A stretch of DNA of 64,000 bases. Source: Plantactinospora mayteni (lineage in GTDB: Bacteria; Actinomycetota; Actinomycetes; Mycobacteriales; Micromonosporaceae). Positions within the stretch are counted from its first letter, which is position 1. Each line of letters opens with the position of its first letter. This document shows positions 25,234 to 33,003 of this stretch, in pieces. The DNA is taken from the NCBI RefSeq assembly GCF_016862935.1, contig NZ_BONX01000023.1:62001-126000 (forward strand). The letters are read 5' to 3'. Both the position numbers and the translations under genes were made by a program. The notes below the pieces were generated by a model. The model did not search any database and had not been told where the DNA came from. It saw only the letters and a list, made by a program, of their open reading frames with translations.

Positions 25234-27390
25234 TCACCAGGAGTTGACGTCGGTTGCCGCCGGCTGGCCGGGGTGGTGGGCGTCGGCACCGTCGGTCGGC
25301 TGGCCCGGTCCCGCTCCGAGGCGAATAGTCCAGATGGCGGCGGCGACGAGGGCCGCGTACAGGAGGAAGGTCAACACCGGGGGCCCGACGATCATGCCCC
25401 GAACGACCAGCAACGGAGCGAGGACCACCTGACCGAACTCGTAGCTGGCGGCGGTGCCGGATAGTACGAGCACGGCCGCCGCGGTGATCACGATGACGCG
25501 GGTGCGGGGGGCGGGTCGCCGCCCGATGGAGCGCCGCGCCAGTGTCACGGCCGCGCTGGCCACCAGGGCCAGCATGATCACAAGGCTGATCGCGCGCGGC
25601 CAGTTCGCGTCGACCAGGACCATCAGCCCGTCCAGTACACCCATGACGGGCGCGCAGGCCAGTCGCACCCATCCCGGCCACAGCCTCGGACGCGACTCGA
25701 TCGGCGCCGTTTCGTGCTGCCGGCCTGGGCTTGTCCCGAGCCGGATCATCCAGATGGCCACGCCGCTGACGACCCCGGCCGGGAGACAGAGGACCAGCGC
25801 GATGCGTGGCCCCAGCGCCATGTGGTCCCAGACCAGATCCTCGCCGAGCATCACCGAGGCGATCAGTGATCCCACCGCGTAGCTGGCGACGCTACCGAAC
25901 AGCGCCAGCATGACCGTCCCGGTGACCGCGATGTCGCGGCGGCGGGTTGGCGGGCCGGCTTCCGGTGCGGATCGCTGCCCGGGCCAGAGCCGTGCCAGCG
26001 TCACGGCCGCAGCGGTCACCAGTGCCAGCACGACCACGAGCCCGATGGCGATACCAGCGTCGAACGCTTCCTGGGTCAGGATTATCAGCCACGCCACGAC
26101 GGCGACGACAGGCGCGCAGGCCAGCAGTGCCCATGCCGGCCACGGCGTCGGACGCGACTCGACCGGGGTCGGGGTCGGGGTCGGGGTCGGTTCGCGCGGC
26201 TGGTTCGGTTCGCGTGACCGGGAGCCGACGACTGGCTGATCCGGCTGATCCAGTGCGTCGGATGGTAGGGCGCCGCTGCCAACTGGGCTGGTCTCGGCGA
26301 TCGGTGCCGCGAGTGTGCGGGGTACGGCATGGAGGGCGCCTTCGGCGACGACGAGTTCGGGATGGTCGAGGGCGGTGGGGGCGATCCGGAGGGTGCGGTG
26401 CAGGAGGGAGGCGACCAGGGGTACCCGGGAGGAGCCGCCGACCAGGAAGATGCCGGCGATCTCCTGCCTGGGTACGCCGGCGTCGCGCAGCAGAGTGGCG
26501 GTGAGGTCGACGGTGCGGTCCAGGTGGGGGCGGGCCGCCGTCTCGAACTCGTCGCGGGTCACGTGCACGACGGTGTCGACCAGCGGGATGTGCAGGTCGG
26601 CGTTGGTGTGCCGGGACAGTTGTTCCTTGGCGGTGCGGGCATCGCGCCACAGCTGCTGGTGGGCGCGCTGGTCGGCGTCGGTCTGCGGCCACTCCAGCCG
26701 TCCCCACGCGTCACCGCCGCTGGTGGTGGACGCGCGGGCGTGGGCGACGACGGTGGCGTCGAGGTCCAGACCGCCGACGTCGTCGAGCCCGGCGCTGGCC
26801 ACCACCTCCAGCCCATCCTCGGTACGGCGGACGATGCTGACGTCGCAGGTGCCGGCGCCGAGGTCGTAGACCACGAGGCACCGGCCGACCGGCAGGTCCT
26901 TGCCGAGGACATCGGCGAAATACGCCGCGGCGGCGACCGGTTCGGCGACGAAGGCGCATGCGCCGAGATGTGCCTGTGACGCGGCGGTGGCCAGGACATC
27001 CAGGCGGGTACGGCTCCAAGCGGCCGGATGCGTGACCACCGCCGTCTCCGGCGGTTGGCCGGCGACCCGGCGTGCCTCGGCGCCCACCCGGGTCAGCACC
27101 GCGACGATCGCGTCGGTGACCGCGATCTCCCGATCGGCGAGCCAGAGCACGCGATCGTCGATCCGCCGCTTCGGGTTGGCCTCGAAACCCGCCGGGTGGG
27201 CCGACGCGGCGCGTTCGGCATCCGTCCCGGCCAGCAGTGGGCCGGCATCGGAGCCGGCGAACACCCCGGACGGCAGCAGCGGCGAGGCGTCGAACAGCAA
27301 CGGCTTCACCCGCCCGTCCGGGGCGGCGAGCACCGCCACCGTCGACGAGGTTCCGAAGTCGAGTCCCAGCCGATATCCACCGATTGCCAC
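25234..27390 (-). CDS. Hsp70-type ATPase fused to a duplicated membrane module
   Basis: 718 aa. Residues 1-355 form an Hsp70/actin-fold ATPase: phosphate-1 motif GLDFGTSSTVAVLA, phosphate-2 VVYDLGAGTCDVSIV, adenosine loop IFLVGGSSRVPLV. There is no substrate-binding domain. After a Pro/Thr linker come two related membrane modules of about 150 residues, each starting ESRPxxWPxWxxLACAPV and ending IWxIRLGxxPG, with about four membrane segments each. So the membrane part is an internal duplication. The start is GTG 27390. Hsp70-like ATPases with membrane tails occur in actinomycetes, but the doubled module is unusual. The role is unknown; it may be signal or stress sensing at the membrane. Confidence 0.85.
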   Translation of the reverse strand: MAIGGYRLGLDFGTSSTVAVLAAPDGRVKPLLFDASPLLPSGVFAGSDAGPLLAGTDAERAASAHPAGFEANPKRRIDDRVLWLADREIAVTDAIVAVLTRVGAEARRVAGQPPETAVVTHPAAWSRTRLDVLATAASQAHLGACAFVAEPVAAAAYFADVLGKDLPVGRCLVVYDLGAGTCDVSIVRRTEDGLEVVASAGLDDVGGLDLDATVVAHARASTTSGGDAWGRLEWPQTDADQRAHQQLWRDARTAKEQLSRHTNADLHIPLVDTVVHVTRDEFETAARPHLDRTVDLTATLLRDAGVPRQEIAGIFLVGGSSRVPLVASLLHRTLRIAPTALDHPELVVAEGALHAVPRTLAAPIAETSPVGSGALPSDALDQPDQPVVGSRSREPNQPREPTPTPTPTPVESRPTPWPAWALLACAPVVAVVAWLIILTQEAFDAGIAIGLVVVLALVTAAAVTLARLWPGQRSAPEAGPPTRRRDIAVTGTVMLALFGSVASYAVGSLIASVMLGEDLVWDHMALGPRIALVLCLPAGVVSGVAIWMIRLGTSPGRQHETAPIESRPRLWPGWVRLACAPVMGVLDGLMVLVDANWPRAISLVIMLALVASAAVTLARRSIGRRPAPRTRVIVITAAAVLVLSGTAASYEFGQVVLAPLLVVRGMIVGPPVLTFLLYAALVAAAIWTIRLGAGPGQPTDGADAHHPGQPAATDVNSW

Positions 27391-27517
27391 CGGATCACCC
27401 TACGGCCAGGCTTCGATCCATTGCGGAGTACATCCGGATGCGATGCTCGGCCCTTGCGAGATCGTCGCCTTCAGCTCGTCCGGACCAGCGTGAGCGGCCT
27501 GCCCGCGACTTCCTGCC

Positions 27518-27939
27518 TCACTCCGTGTCCTCGTCGGCAATCCCGACGAGCCCGTCGGTCAGCGGGACCTGGAGCTCGGCCGCAAAATCGCGCAGCCGCC
27601 CGGCCAGCAGCTCCGTCCGGTCGTCCACGAAAAGGGTCCCGCCCCGCCCTCCCTCGCGGAGCCGGTGCCACGCCCAGAGCGGGATGCCGTGGCTCTCCAG
27701 GATGCCCCGGGCCGTCGGCTCCGCCAGCTCCTTCAACGCCGTCGCCAGGGTCATGTTCGGCGGGGTGGGCAGGACCAGCCGGTTCGCCGGCCGCTTGTCG
27801 CCGGCCACCACCGGGCGGAACACCTACGTCCCGCCCGAAGCGATGTGTCAGGCATGAGATGCATGTAGCGCCGATCCTCCGGCGCGACGGCCCGGAGTGC
27901 GGCCAGTGTAGGTTCCCACTTGTGACGACACTTTCCCAA
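27518..27939 (-). pseudogene. Frameshifted gene of unknown function
   Basis: Two consecutive frames both look coding. From about TTG 27939 one frame reads WEPTLAALRAVAPEDRRYMH, then LMPDTSLRAGR. Near 27824-27840 coding continues in another frame (FRPVVAGDKRPANRLVLPTP) to LTDGLVGIADEDTE and the stop at 27518. One inserted or missing base near a TAGGTG sequence would restore a protein of about 140 aa. It is either a recent pseudogene or a sequence error. The family was not recognised. The intact frame after the shift has its own in-frame TAG immediately before a GTG, so an independent 101-aa gene is less likely. Confidence 0.5.
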
Positions 27940-28007
27940 GATCGTGTCGGTGGCGATGTCGCTTGCGACATGGATCTGGGAGATCGTCGGCGTGGGGGAG
28001 CCGACCG

Positions 28008-28706
28008 ATGACCGGCACCGAGACACCGTTGGAGGACGACAACAGATCCAGCTTGTCGGACAGGAACACGGACAGCTGGTTGGCAGACACTCGGACCTCC
28101 TACGACACAGTCGCCGACAGCTACGCCGACTTCGTACGCGACGCACTGGCCAAAGAGCCGTATCTGGGCGCGGCGCTGGCGCTGTTCGCCGACCAGGTCC
28201 ACGCCATCGGAGGAGGGCCGGTGGCCGACGTGGGCTGCGGGCCAGGACACGTCACCGCTCACCTGCAGAAGCTGGGTGTCGACGCCTTCGGCATCGACCT
28301 GTCACCCGCGATGATCGACCTGGCTCGGCGCGAGCACCCCAACCTGCGATTCGACGTGGGCTCGATGACGGACCTGCCCCTGGCCGACGCCTCGATCACG
28401 GCCTTGCTCGCCTTCTGGTCGTTGATTCACATCCCTGACGACGCGATCCCCACGGTTCTCGGCCAGTTCCGGCGCGTACTGCGCCCCGGCGGACCACTGC
28501 TACTCGGCTTCCACGTCGGCGACGAGTCGCGGCTGAAGACGCAGGGCTACGGCGGCCATCCGATGAAGGTCTACGTCCACCGTCGCCGCCCCGACCGAGT
28601 CGCAGCGTGGCTACGCGACGCCGGATTCACGGTCAAGGCCCAACTGCTGATCGACCCCGACGCCAGCGTTCCAGGGGCGGTCCTTTTCGCAAACCACCAG
28701 CCCTAA
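28008..28706 (+). CDS. Class I SAM-dependent methyltransferase
   Basis: 232 aa with a Rossmann-type methyltransferase core: motif I PVADVGCGPGHVT, the acidic post-I strand AFGIDLSPAMIDLAR, motif III-like FRRVLRPGGPLLLGFHV. The start is ATG 28008 with GGGGGAG 7 nt upstream. The substrate cannot be told; the fold covers small-molecule, ubiquinone-type and antibiotic-modifying enzymes. It stands alone between two broken genes. Its 3' end abuts a truncated ATPase gene on the other strand, so the region was rearranged around it. Confidence 0.88.
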   Translation: MTGTETPLEDDNRSSLSDRNTDSWLADTRTSYDTVADSYADFVRDALAKEPYLGAALALFADQVHAIGGGPVADVGCGPGHVTAHLQKLGVDAFGIDLSPAMIDLARREHPNLRFDVGSMTDLPLADASITALLAFWSLIHIPDDAIPTVLGQFRRVLRPGGPLLLGFHVGDESRLKTQGYGGHPMKVYVHRRRPDRVAAWLRDAGFTVKAQLLIDPDASVPGAVLFANHQP

Positions 28707-28945
28707 GACCCGTTGCCCGTAATAGATGTCGGCAAAGTCGTCGACCGCGTCCGAACCAAGTTTGTCCAGGTCGAGCGGCAGCTCACTGGTGGTGTCGAAG
28801 CCGGTGGCGAGGACCAGTGGCGCTCGGGTCAGCACACTCTTGCCGGAGTTGTTTTGCCGAGGACCACCGTCACCGGAGCCAGCTCGATCTCCTGGCGATC
28901 ACGGAAGCAGCGGTAGTTCTCCAGCACGAGTTTGCGCAGGGGCAT
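28707..28945 (-). pseudogene. Truncated, frameshifted P-loop ATPase (AAA/SMC-like, OLD-type N-terminus)
   Basis: From ATG 28945 the frame reads MPLRKLVLENYRCFRDRQEI, then ELAPVTVVLGKTT, and stops early. Adding one A to the AAAA run at about 28850-28856 gives the Walker A loop GKNNSGKS, followed by LTRAPLVLATGFDTTSELPL and DLDKLGSDAVDDFADIYY. This is the N-terminus of an AAA-type ATPase with the 'NYRCF...GxNNSGKS' start seen in OLD, RecF and DUF3696-type proteins. After about 75 codons it runs into the tail of the methyltransferase on the other strand, so most of the gene is missing. Frameshift and truncation together point to a real relic. Confidence 0.7.
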
Positions 28946-29006
28946 TCCGAAGTGTCTACCAGATCAGAAAGTCATTCAGTGTCCCTGAAGCGTCTACTCT
29001 GCACTC

Positions 29007-30164
29007 ATGGACCATGATCGGGCGCCATCCGTGCCGATTCTTGGGCAGCCGGCCCCCGGGCAGCCCTCAGCGGCTCCACCCGGACCGGTCTCCGGCAGCC
29101 GCCGCCCAAAACTCGGCTCGGGGATCGTCGCGGGCGGACTGGCTCTGGCCGTACTCTGCTGCGCCGGGGCAGCGGTGCTGACCTTCGTGGCCCGCGACCG
29201 GTTCCTCGGCGGCCCGCCTGGCAGCACCACGATCACTGTGGAGGCGGTCGGTCCAGCCGGGACGGTCCCGGACGAGTCTGCGATCGAACGAACCAGCCGG
29301 ATGCTCGCCGATCGGGCCGAAGCCGCCGGGTTGGCCGACCCGTCGGTGAAGCGTTCCGGCGACCGCCAGATCGTCGTACGGGTCGCCGGAGTCGACCAGG
29401 AAGACGAACTGCGCGCACTGGTGGCCGTCGGTGACCTCCGATTCCGCCGAGTACTCGCCACCACGCCCGATCCCGACGGCGGAGCCGCCGCCACCCCGGC
29501 AACACCGGCTCCGCCGGGCACACCATCGCCCAGCCGCGAGCAGGTGATCGCCAAGCTCGGTCGGGCTTACGAGGTCGCCCAGTCGCTGACCCGCGATCAG
29601 CCCGCTCCGGCCCAACTCGACCCGGAGACCCGGGAAGCGCTCCTCCCGTTCGCGAGCCTCTCCCCCGCCGAAGTCGCCGTACTGCCGGCCGACGTGCTGG
29701 CCGTCGTCCCGGAAGTAGCCTGCGCACAACTGCTGGCGCGTCCGGTCGAGGCGCGTGGGGACCCCGGCGAGCGGTCGGTCACCTGCGACCGCGCCGAGCC
29801 GCCGAGCAGGTATCTGCTCGACTCTGCCGCACTGTCGTCGGCGGAGGTCCGGGATGCGAAGGCAACGATGGACGAGCAGGGCGGCGGTTGGCTGGTCACC
29901 GTCAGCTTCACCACAGCCGGGCAGCAGCGGTTCACCGAGCTGACCCGGGCGGCGTCCAGCGTCCCGGACGGCCTCAACCAGGTGGCCATCGTCGTGGACG
30001 ACGTGGTGCTCTCCGCACCGGCGGTCACGACCGTACTCACCGGCGACGTCCAGATCTCCGGAAGCCTCACCCGGTCGACGGCGGAGGCGCTGGCAGGCCA
30101 ACTGCGCTCTGGTGCACTTCCCGTCGCGCTGCGGATCGTCGACCTGACCAGCACCCCGGACTGA
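29007..30164 (+). CDS. SecD P1-head-like membrane-anchored protein
   Basis: 385 aa. A Pro-rich cytoplasmic N-terminus precedes one membrane segment (GIVAGGLALAVLCCAGAAVL). The outside part resembles the SecD P1 base (TITVEAVGPAGTVPDESAIE, RQIVVRVAGVDQEDELRALV) and, after a Pro/Thr linker, the P1 head (FTTAGQQRFTELTRAASSVP, VVLSAPAVTTVLTGDVQISG). The six-helix channel domain of SecD is missing, so this cannot replace SecD; it may bind exported proteins or regulate the translocase. ATG 29007 has no visible ribosome-binding site, but a TCTACT hexamer lies about 14 nt upstream, so a leaderless start is possible. Confidence 0.82.
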   Translation: MDHDRAPSVPILGQPAPGQPSAAPPGPVSGSRRPKLGSGIVAGGLALAVLCCAGAAVLTFVARDRFLGGPPGSTTITVEAVGPAGTVPDESAIERTSRMLADRAEAAGLADPSVKRSGDRQIVVRVAGVDQEDELRALVAVGDLRFRRVLATTPDPDGGAAATPATPAPPGTPSPSREQVIAKLGRAYEVAQSLTRDQPAPAQLDPETREALLPFASLSPAEVAVLPADVLAVVPEVACAQLLARPVEARGDPGERSVTCDRAEPPSRYLLDSAALSSAEVRDAKATMDEQGGGWLVTVSFTTAGQQRFTELTRAASSVPDGLNQVAIVVDDVVLSAPAVTTVLTGDVQISGSLTRSTAEALAGQLRSGALPVALRIVDLTSTPD

Positions 30165-30181
30165 CAACCCGGGCTCCGGCG

Positions 30182-30395
30182 TTACAGGCCCGCCTGCGCC
30201 GGGCCGGCGGTGGACACCGTCGGCGGGTCGAGCCAGGTGTCGGGTAGCCAGCGGGACTGGCTGGCCGGCGAGACGAGCGGGATCGGCTCCCCGTCCAGCA
30301 TCGCCGTCTCCGGCCGCCGGACCGGCACCAGCAGCAGCCGGGCCGCCGGCCGGGGTCGGGTCGGCCAACTCCTGGATCACCCGCAACTGTCCATA
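30182..30395 (-). pseudogene. C-terminal gene fragment with frame change
   Basis: Coding-like sequence ends at the TAA at 30182-30184. The final frame reads RLLLVPVRRPETAMLDGEPI, then PLVSPASQSRWLPDTWLDPP. Upstream, near 30360, it is continued only by another frame (LRVIQELADPTPAGG). No start is available before the lipoprotein gene at 30411. It is probably the end of a deleted gene. The family was not recognised. Confidence 0.4.
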
Positions 30396-30410
30396 TCGGG
30401 CCAGCGGGGC

Positions 30411-30929
30411 TCACTGCGGGGCGGGCGTGCCGTGCTCCCAGACACACGGCGAACTGCCGATCAGATATATGTCGACCGAGCCCGGTGCGCGGTTGTAGAC
30501 GGTGACGCTGATCCGGTAGCCGTCGGCCGGGTCCTCGACGCTCAGCCGGGGGTCGCTGCGCTCCCGCAGGTCGTTGACCACCTTGAAGTCGCGCTGTTGC
30601 CAGTAGTCGGCCAGCGTCGGCAGTGCCTGGTCGGCTGGCCAGCTCGCCGGGAAGGCCACCTCGTACTGCTGCTCCACGAAGACCCGGCCGGCCGGGCCAC
30701 CGTCGGTCGGGTCGTCGCACGGCAGCGTGCCGCTGTTGCCGAACGGCTTCAGCTCGGCGCCGGGCGGGAGCTGGGAATGGGCCTCCCGCAGGATCTCCTC
30801 GACCCGCTGGGCCGCCTGTACGGCGGTGACGGTGGGCTGCACGTCGTCGTCTCCTCCACATGCCGATGTCGCCAGGCCGGCCACCAGAGCCGCCGCCAGT
30901 ACGCCGGTGCGCCAATGCCGGGCACCCAT
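30411..30929 (-). CDS. Secreted lipoprotein of unknown function
   Basis: About 172 aa. The N-terminus has a signal peptide (WRTGVLAAALVAGLATSAC) with a lipobox ending at Cys21 and an acidic GGDDD start of the mature part, so it should be lipid-anchored outside the membrane. The mature domain (VTAVQAAQRVEEILREAHSQ, LPTLADYWQQRDFKVVNDLR) is a small alpha/beta type seen in many Micromonosporaceae lipoproteins. Its ATG at 30929 overlaps the stop of the broken hydrolase gene (TGATG), so the two were once one operon with the WXG-like gene upstream. Confidence 0.78.
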   Translation of the reverse strand: MGARHWRTGVLAAALVAGLATSACGGDDDVQPTVTAVQAAQRVEEILREAHSQLPPGAELKPFGNSGTLPCDDPTDGGPAGRVFVEQQYEVAFPASWPADQALPTLADYWQQRDFKVVNDLRERSDPRLSVEDPADGYRISVTVYNRAPGSVDIYLIGSSPCVWEHGTPAPQ

Positions 30930-31662
30930 CAGGTGACCTTGCCGTTCTGCCCGGTCACGATGTACGCGATGTTCTCCCGGGCCAGGTTCCCGTCGTCCCA
31001 GTACGCCGAGTGCGTGGCGCCCTCGTTGTCGGGGTCGCCCGGGTTGCTGCTGAACACCCGGCCGCCGAAGTCCTCCCGGGTCGGATCGTTGCCGTGCGCG
31101 ATGTCCCAGTCCGGCACCCGCCGGATGATGTCGTGTTCGGCCCGGCTCGCCCACACCTCCTGCGGGGGACGCCCTTGAGTTCGGTCGCCGAGTTGGTGTC
31201 CACCCCGGGCGAACCGACGAAGACCACCGCGTCGGCGTTGATCCCGGCGCCGGTGGCGGCGTGCCCGATCACCGTCGAACCGTAGCTGTGCCCGAGCACG
31301 ACGTTGCGGGAGGGTTCTCCGTCGTGGGTGGCCCGCAGGCCGTTCTGGAACTGGTTGAGTTCCGGCGCACCGCTCTTGGCGGAGCCGTCGAACGGCGCGT
31401 TCCAGGCGATCGAGTCCGGCGCGTCGTAGCCCAGCCAGAGCAGCGAGGCAGTCTCCTGGCTCGGGTCGACCCGCTTGGCGTCCAGGGCCATCCGGTCGGC
31501 CCGGTCGATGTCGCCGCCCACCTTGGAGAGTTCGGCACCGGTGCCGGGCACGTACGTCAGTCCGATCCCTGCGCTCGCCGCACCGCCGTCGACCTGCCGC
31601 TGCGGTCCGGGCCGGCCGCAGGTGACAACCGGGGCACTTCTCGGTCTCATCTGGGACAGCAC
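30929..31662 (-). pseudogene. Frameshifted alpha/beta hydrolase (DUF1023 type), N-terminus missing
   Basis: The first frame reads LTYVPGTGAELSKVGGDIDR, then VVLGHSYGSTVIG (nucleophile Ser in GHSYGS) and FVGSPGVDTNSATELKGVP. At a run of five C near 31166-31170 coding moves to the next frame (VWASRAEHDIIRRVPDWDIA) and continues to the TGA at 30929. One extra C would restore PPQEVWAS. The region before LTYVPGTG lacks the usual N-terminal 150-200 residues of DUF1023 proteins. In Micromonosporaceae such hydrolases follow small WXG-like proteins. This copy is decayed, or the frameshift is a sequence error. Confidence 0.7.
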
Positions 31663-31720
31663 GATGCCGCCGGACGGTGCTGCGCGGGACCCGAGCCGGA
31701 CCGTCCAGGTTGGAGAGGGC

Positions 31721-32008
31721 TCATTGGACCGGCACCCCGCCGTGCCGCTGGCCGGCGCGCTGGTCCGAGCCCTGGTAGTTGTTGGCGGAGTCGATCAGGG
31801 ACTGTCCGGCCGCCTCGATCCGGCCGCCGAGTCCGTTGAGATATGCCTCCCAGCCGTCGGAGGCCCTGGTCGTCGCGTCGAAGGCGGCCCAGCCGTTCAC
31901 TCCGGGCCCGCCCGGCGGCAGCAGTTGAACCTCGACCGCCGTGACATTGCGCTTCAGTTCGCTGCCGTGGCCGACGATCTCGCCGCCCAACGTCCGCAAC
32001 CCGGGCAC
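31721..32008 (-). CDS. WXG100-like small helical protein (type VII secretion-associated style)
   Basis: 95 aa. Two helical segments (LGGEIVGHGSELKRNVTAVE and LNGLGGRIEAAGQSLIDSAN) are linked by GVNGWAAFDATTRASDGWEA, and the end NYQGSDQRAGQRHGGVP fits the ESX-type helical hairpin with a C-terminal Y-x(n) tail. No signal peptide. The GTG at 32008 has no good ribosome-binding site, and the frame is open slightly further upstream (DAACAVNVPGL), so the start is unsure. It precedes a DUF1023-type hydrolase and a lipoprotein, the normal grouping, but the hydrolase is broken. Confidence 0.6.
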   Translation of the reverse strand: MPGLRTLGGEIVGHGSELKRNVTAVEVQLLPPGGPGVNGWAAFDATTRASDGWEAYLNGLGGRIEAAGQSLIDSANNYQGSDQRAGQRHGGVPVQ

Positions 32009-32095
32009 GTTGACCGCACAGGCTGCGTCATCACGCCTCCCCGTCAGACCTCTCGGGGGCTACCACCCGGCCGACCGGGCCCGTTGGGGAAGAAA

Positions 32096-32262
32096 TATAC
32101 CAACATCGACCTACGGGCCAGGGCTGGTCAACTGTCCTGGCCCGACTCGAACAGCCTCGGCGAGTTCCCACAGGTGGCGCTCGTCGGTGTCGAGATCGCG
32201 GGTGGCCGGATCCACATCGTCAACGGCGCGGCTCACACCGCCGGCGACTCGGTCACTGGCGG
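32096..32262 (+). other. Coding-like fragment on the plus strand
   Basis: One frame reads NIDLRARAGQLSWPDSNSLG, then EFPQVALVGVEIAGGRIHIV with good third-position bias, but it has no start and breaks up within the tandem repeat at 32252. It is probably an internal piece of a lost gene. No family was recognised. Confidence 0.3.
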
Positions 32263-32297
32263 GTGTCCATCGACGTCACTGGCGGGTGTCCATCGAC
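32252..32297. repeat. Two exact 23-bp tandem units
   Basis: The 23-bp unit beginning GTCACTGGCGGGTGTCCATC occurs at 32252-32274 and again at 32275-32297 with no mismatch. It covers the 3' end and stop of the 32-aa gene on the minus strand; because 23 is not a multiple of three, the duplication changes frame and leaves a second copy of the stop region downstream. Confidence 0.85.
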
Positions 32298-32374
32298 GTC
32301 TGGAGCGCGCGGCGGGCCTGCTCGCGGGCCTCGTCGGTGTTCTCCGGCTTGGGTTTGGTCGGCTTGGCTGCCAT
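32276..32374 (-). CDS. Very small charged protein (32 aa)
   Basis: MAAKPTKPKPENTDEAREQA followed by RRALQTSMDTRQ. The ATG at 32374 has an excellent site, GGAAGGAG, 8 nt upstream, which is the main reason to call it. The N-terminus is Lys/Pro-rich and the rest is a short amphipathic helix. The stop lies at the edge of the 23-bp tandem duplication. No function can be assigned; small basic proteins of this kind are often missed in annotation. Confidence 0.5.
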   Translation of the reverse strand: MAAKPTKPKPENTDEAREQARRALQTSMDTRQ

Positions 32375-32586
32375 GGCGTGGCTCCTTCCAGGGCGGGCGG
32401 CACCGCACGGCGCGGTCCACCGCGACAGGGGTTCTGCTGATCGGCCGGGGTCGGCGGGTCCGGGATCTCCGGACGAGGCGGCCGGGTCGGCGTGAGCCCC
32501 GGGTCGGTTGACCCTGGGAGGCAGGCGATCTGCGCGGGGTTGCCACACCCGGGCACGGGTGGGACGGGTGCGACCACAACCCTAGG

Positions 32587-32625
32587 TATCGTTCAGTTCC
32601 CTTACCCAAGTTATCGTTCAGTTCC
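32587..32625. promoter_or_regulatory. Direct repeat pair in a 419-nt non-coding stretch
   Basis: TATCGTTCAGTTCC occurs at 32587-32600 and 32612-32625, 25 bp apart. Read on the minus strand each starts GGAAC, the core of many ECF-sigma -35 elements, and they lie about 215 nt upstream of the 32-aa gene. They may be promoter or operator half-sites. The rest of 32375-32793 shows nothing else that I can name. Confidence 0.4.
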
Positions 32626-32793
32626 ATATCCTGTGCGGCATTCCCGCCATACGAGACAGTATGAACCGTCAGATCTTGGCGGCTCGCCTGGTCGGCGCGG
32701 TGCTGGAGACTTGGAGTCGTTGTGGAGCTGACCGAGGTCGAGGTCGGAGATCCTGCCTCGGCCCTCGCAGCAATACCCGGGGTGCGGAGACGT

Positions 32794-33003
32794 TCAGCGG
32801 GCGAAGAAGTGCCAGCCCATCCACCACCAGAAACCGAACAGGGCGATCCGGCCGACCGGCACCGGACCGACCTCGTAGCGCATGACGTAGGCGCAGACGT
32901 CGCCGAAGGTGGGGATCCGGGAGTCCTCCCGGCGGGCCGCCCACTCGACGACCACGAAGAGCAGCAGTGCCACGGTGAACCCGGCGATCGCGACGTATCT
33001 CAT
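32794..33003 (-). CDS. Small membrane protein (69 aa)
   Basis: One clear membrane segment at the N-terminus (YVAIAGFTVALLLFVVVEW) and a second Trp/Phe-rich one at the C-terminus (IALFGFWWWMGWHFF), with an RIPTFGDVCAYVMRYEVGPV loop between. ATG 33003 overlaps the stop of the upstream gene (ATGA). It forms a two-gene unit with the 135-aa membrane protein; both lie next to nrnA. Probably a lineage-specific DUF family; function unknown. Confidence 0.8.
   Translation of the reverse strand: MRYVAIAGFTVALLLFVVVEWAARREDSRIPTFGDVCAYVMRYEVGPVPVGRIALFGFWWWMGWHFFAR

Noticed and set aside
27471-28262. Minus-strand open frame of about 260 codons overlapping the methyltransferase.
   Set aside because: It is antisense to the well-supported methyltransferase and has no recognisable domain; only the part near 27518-27939 is coding, in other frames.
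32252-32625. Short direct repeats that might suggest a CRISPR array.
   Set aside because: Units are tandem without spacers (23 bp x2) or just a pair (14 bp x2), with no cas genes; they do not meet the pattern of an array.
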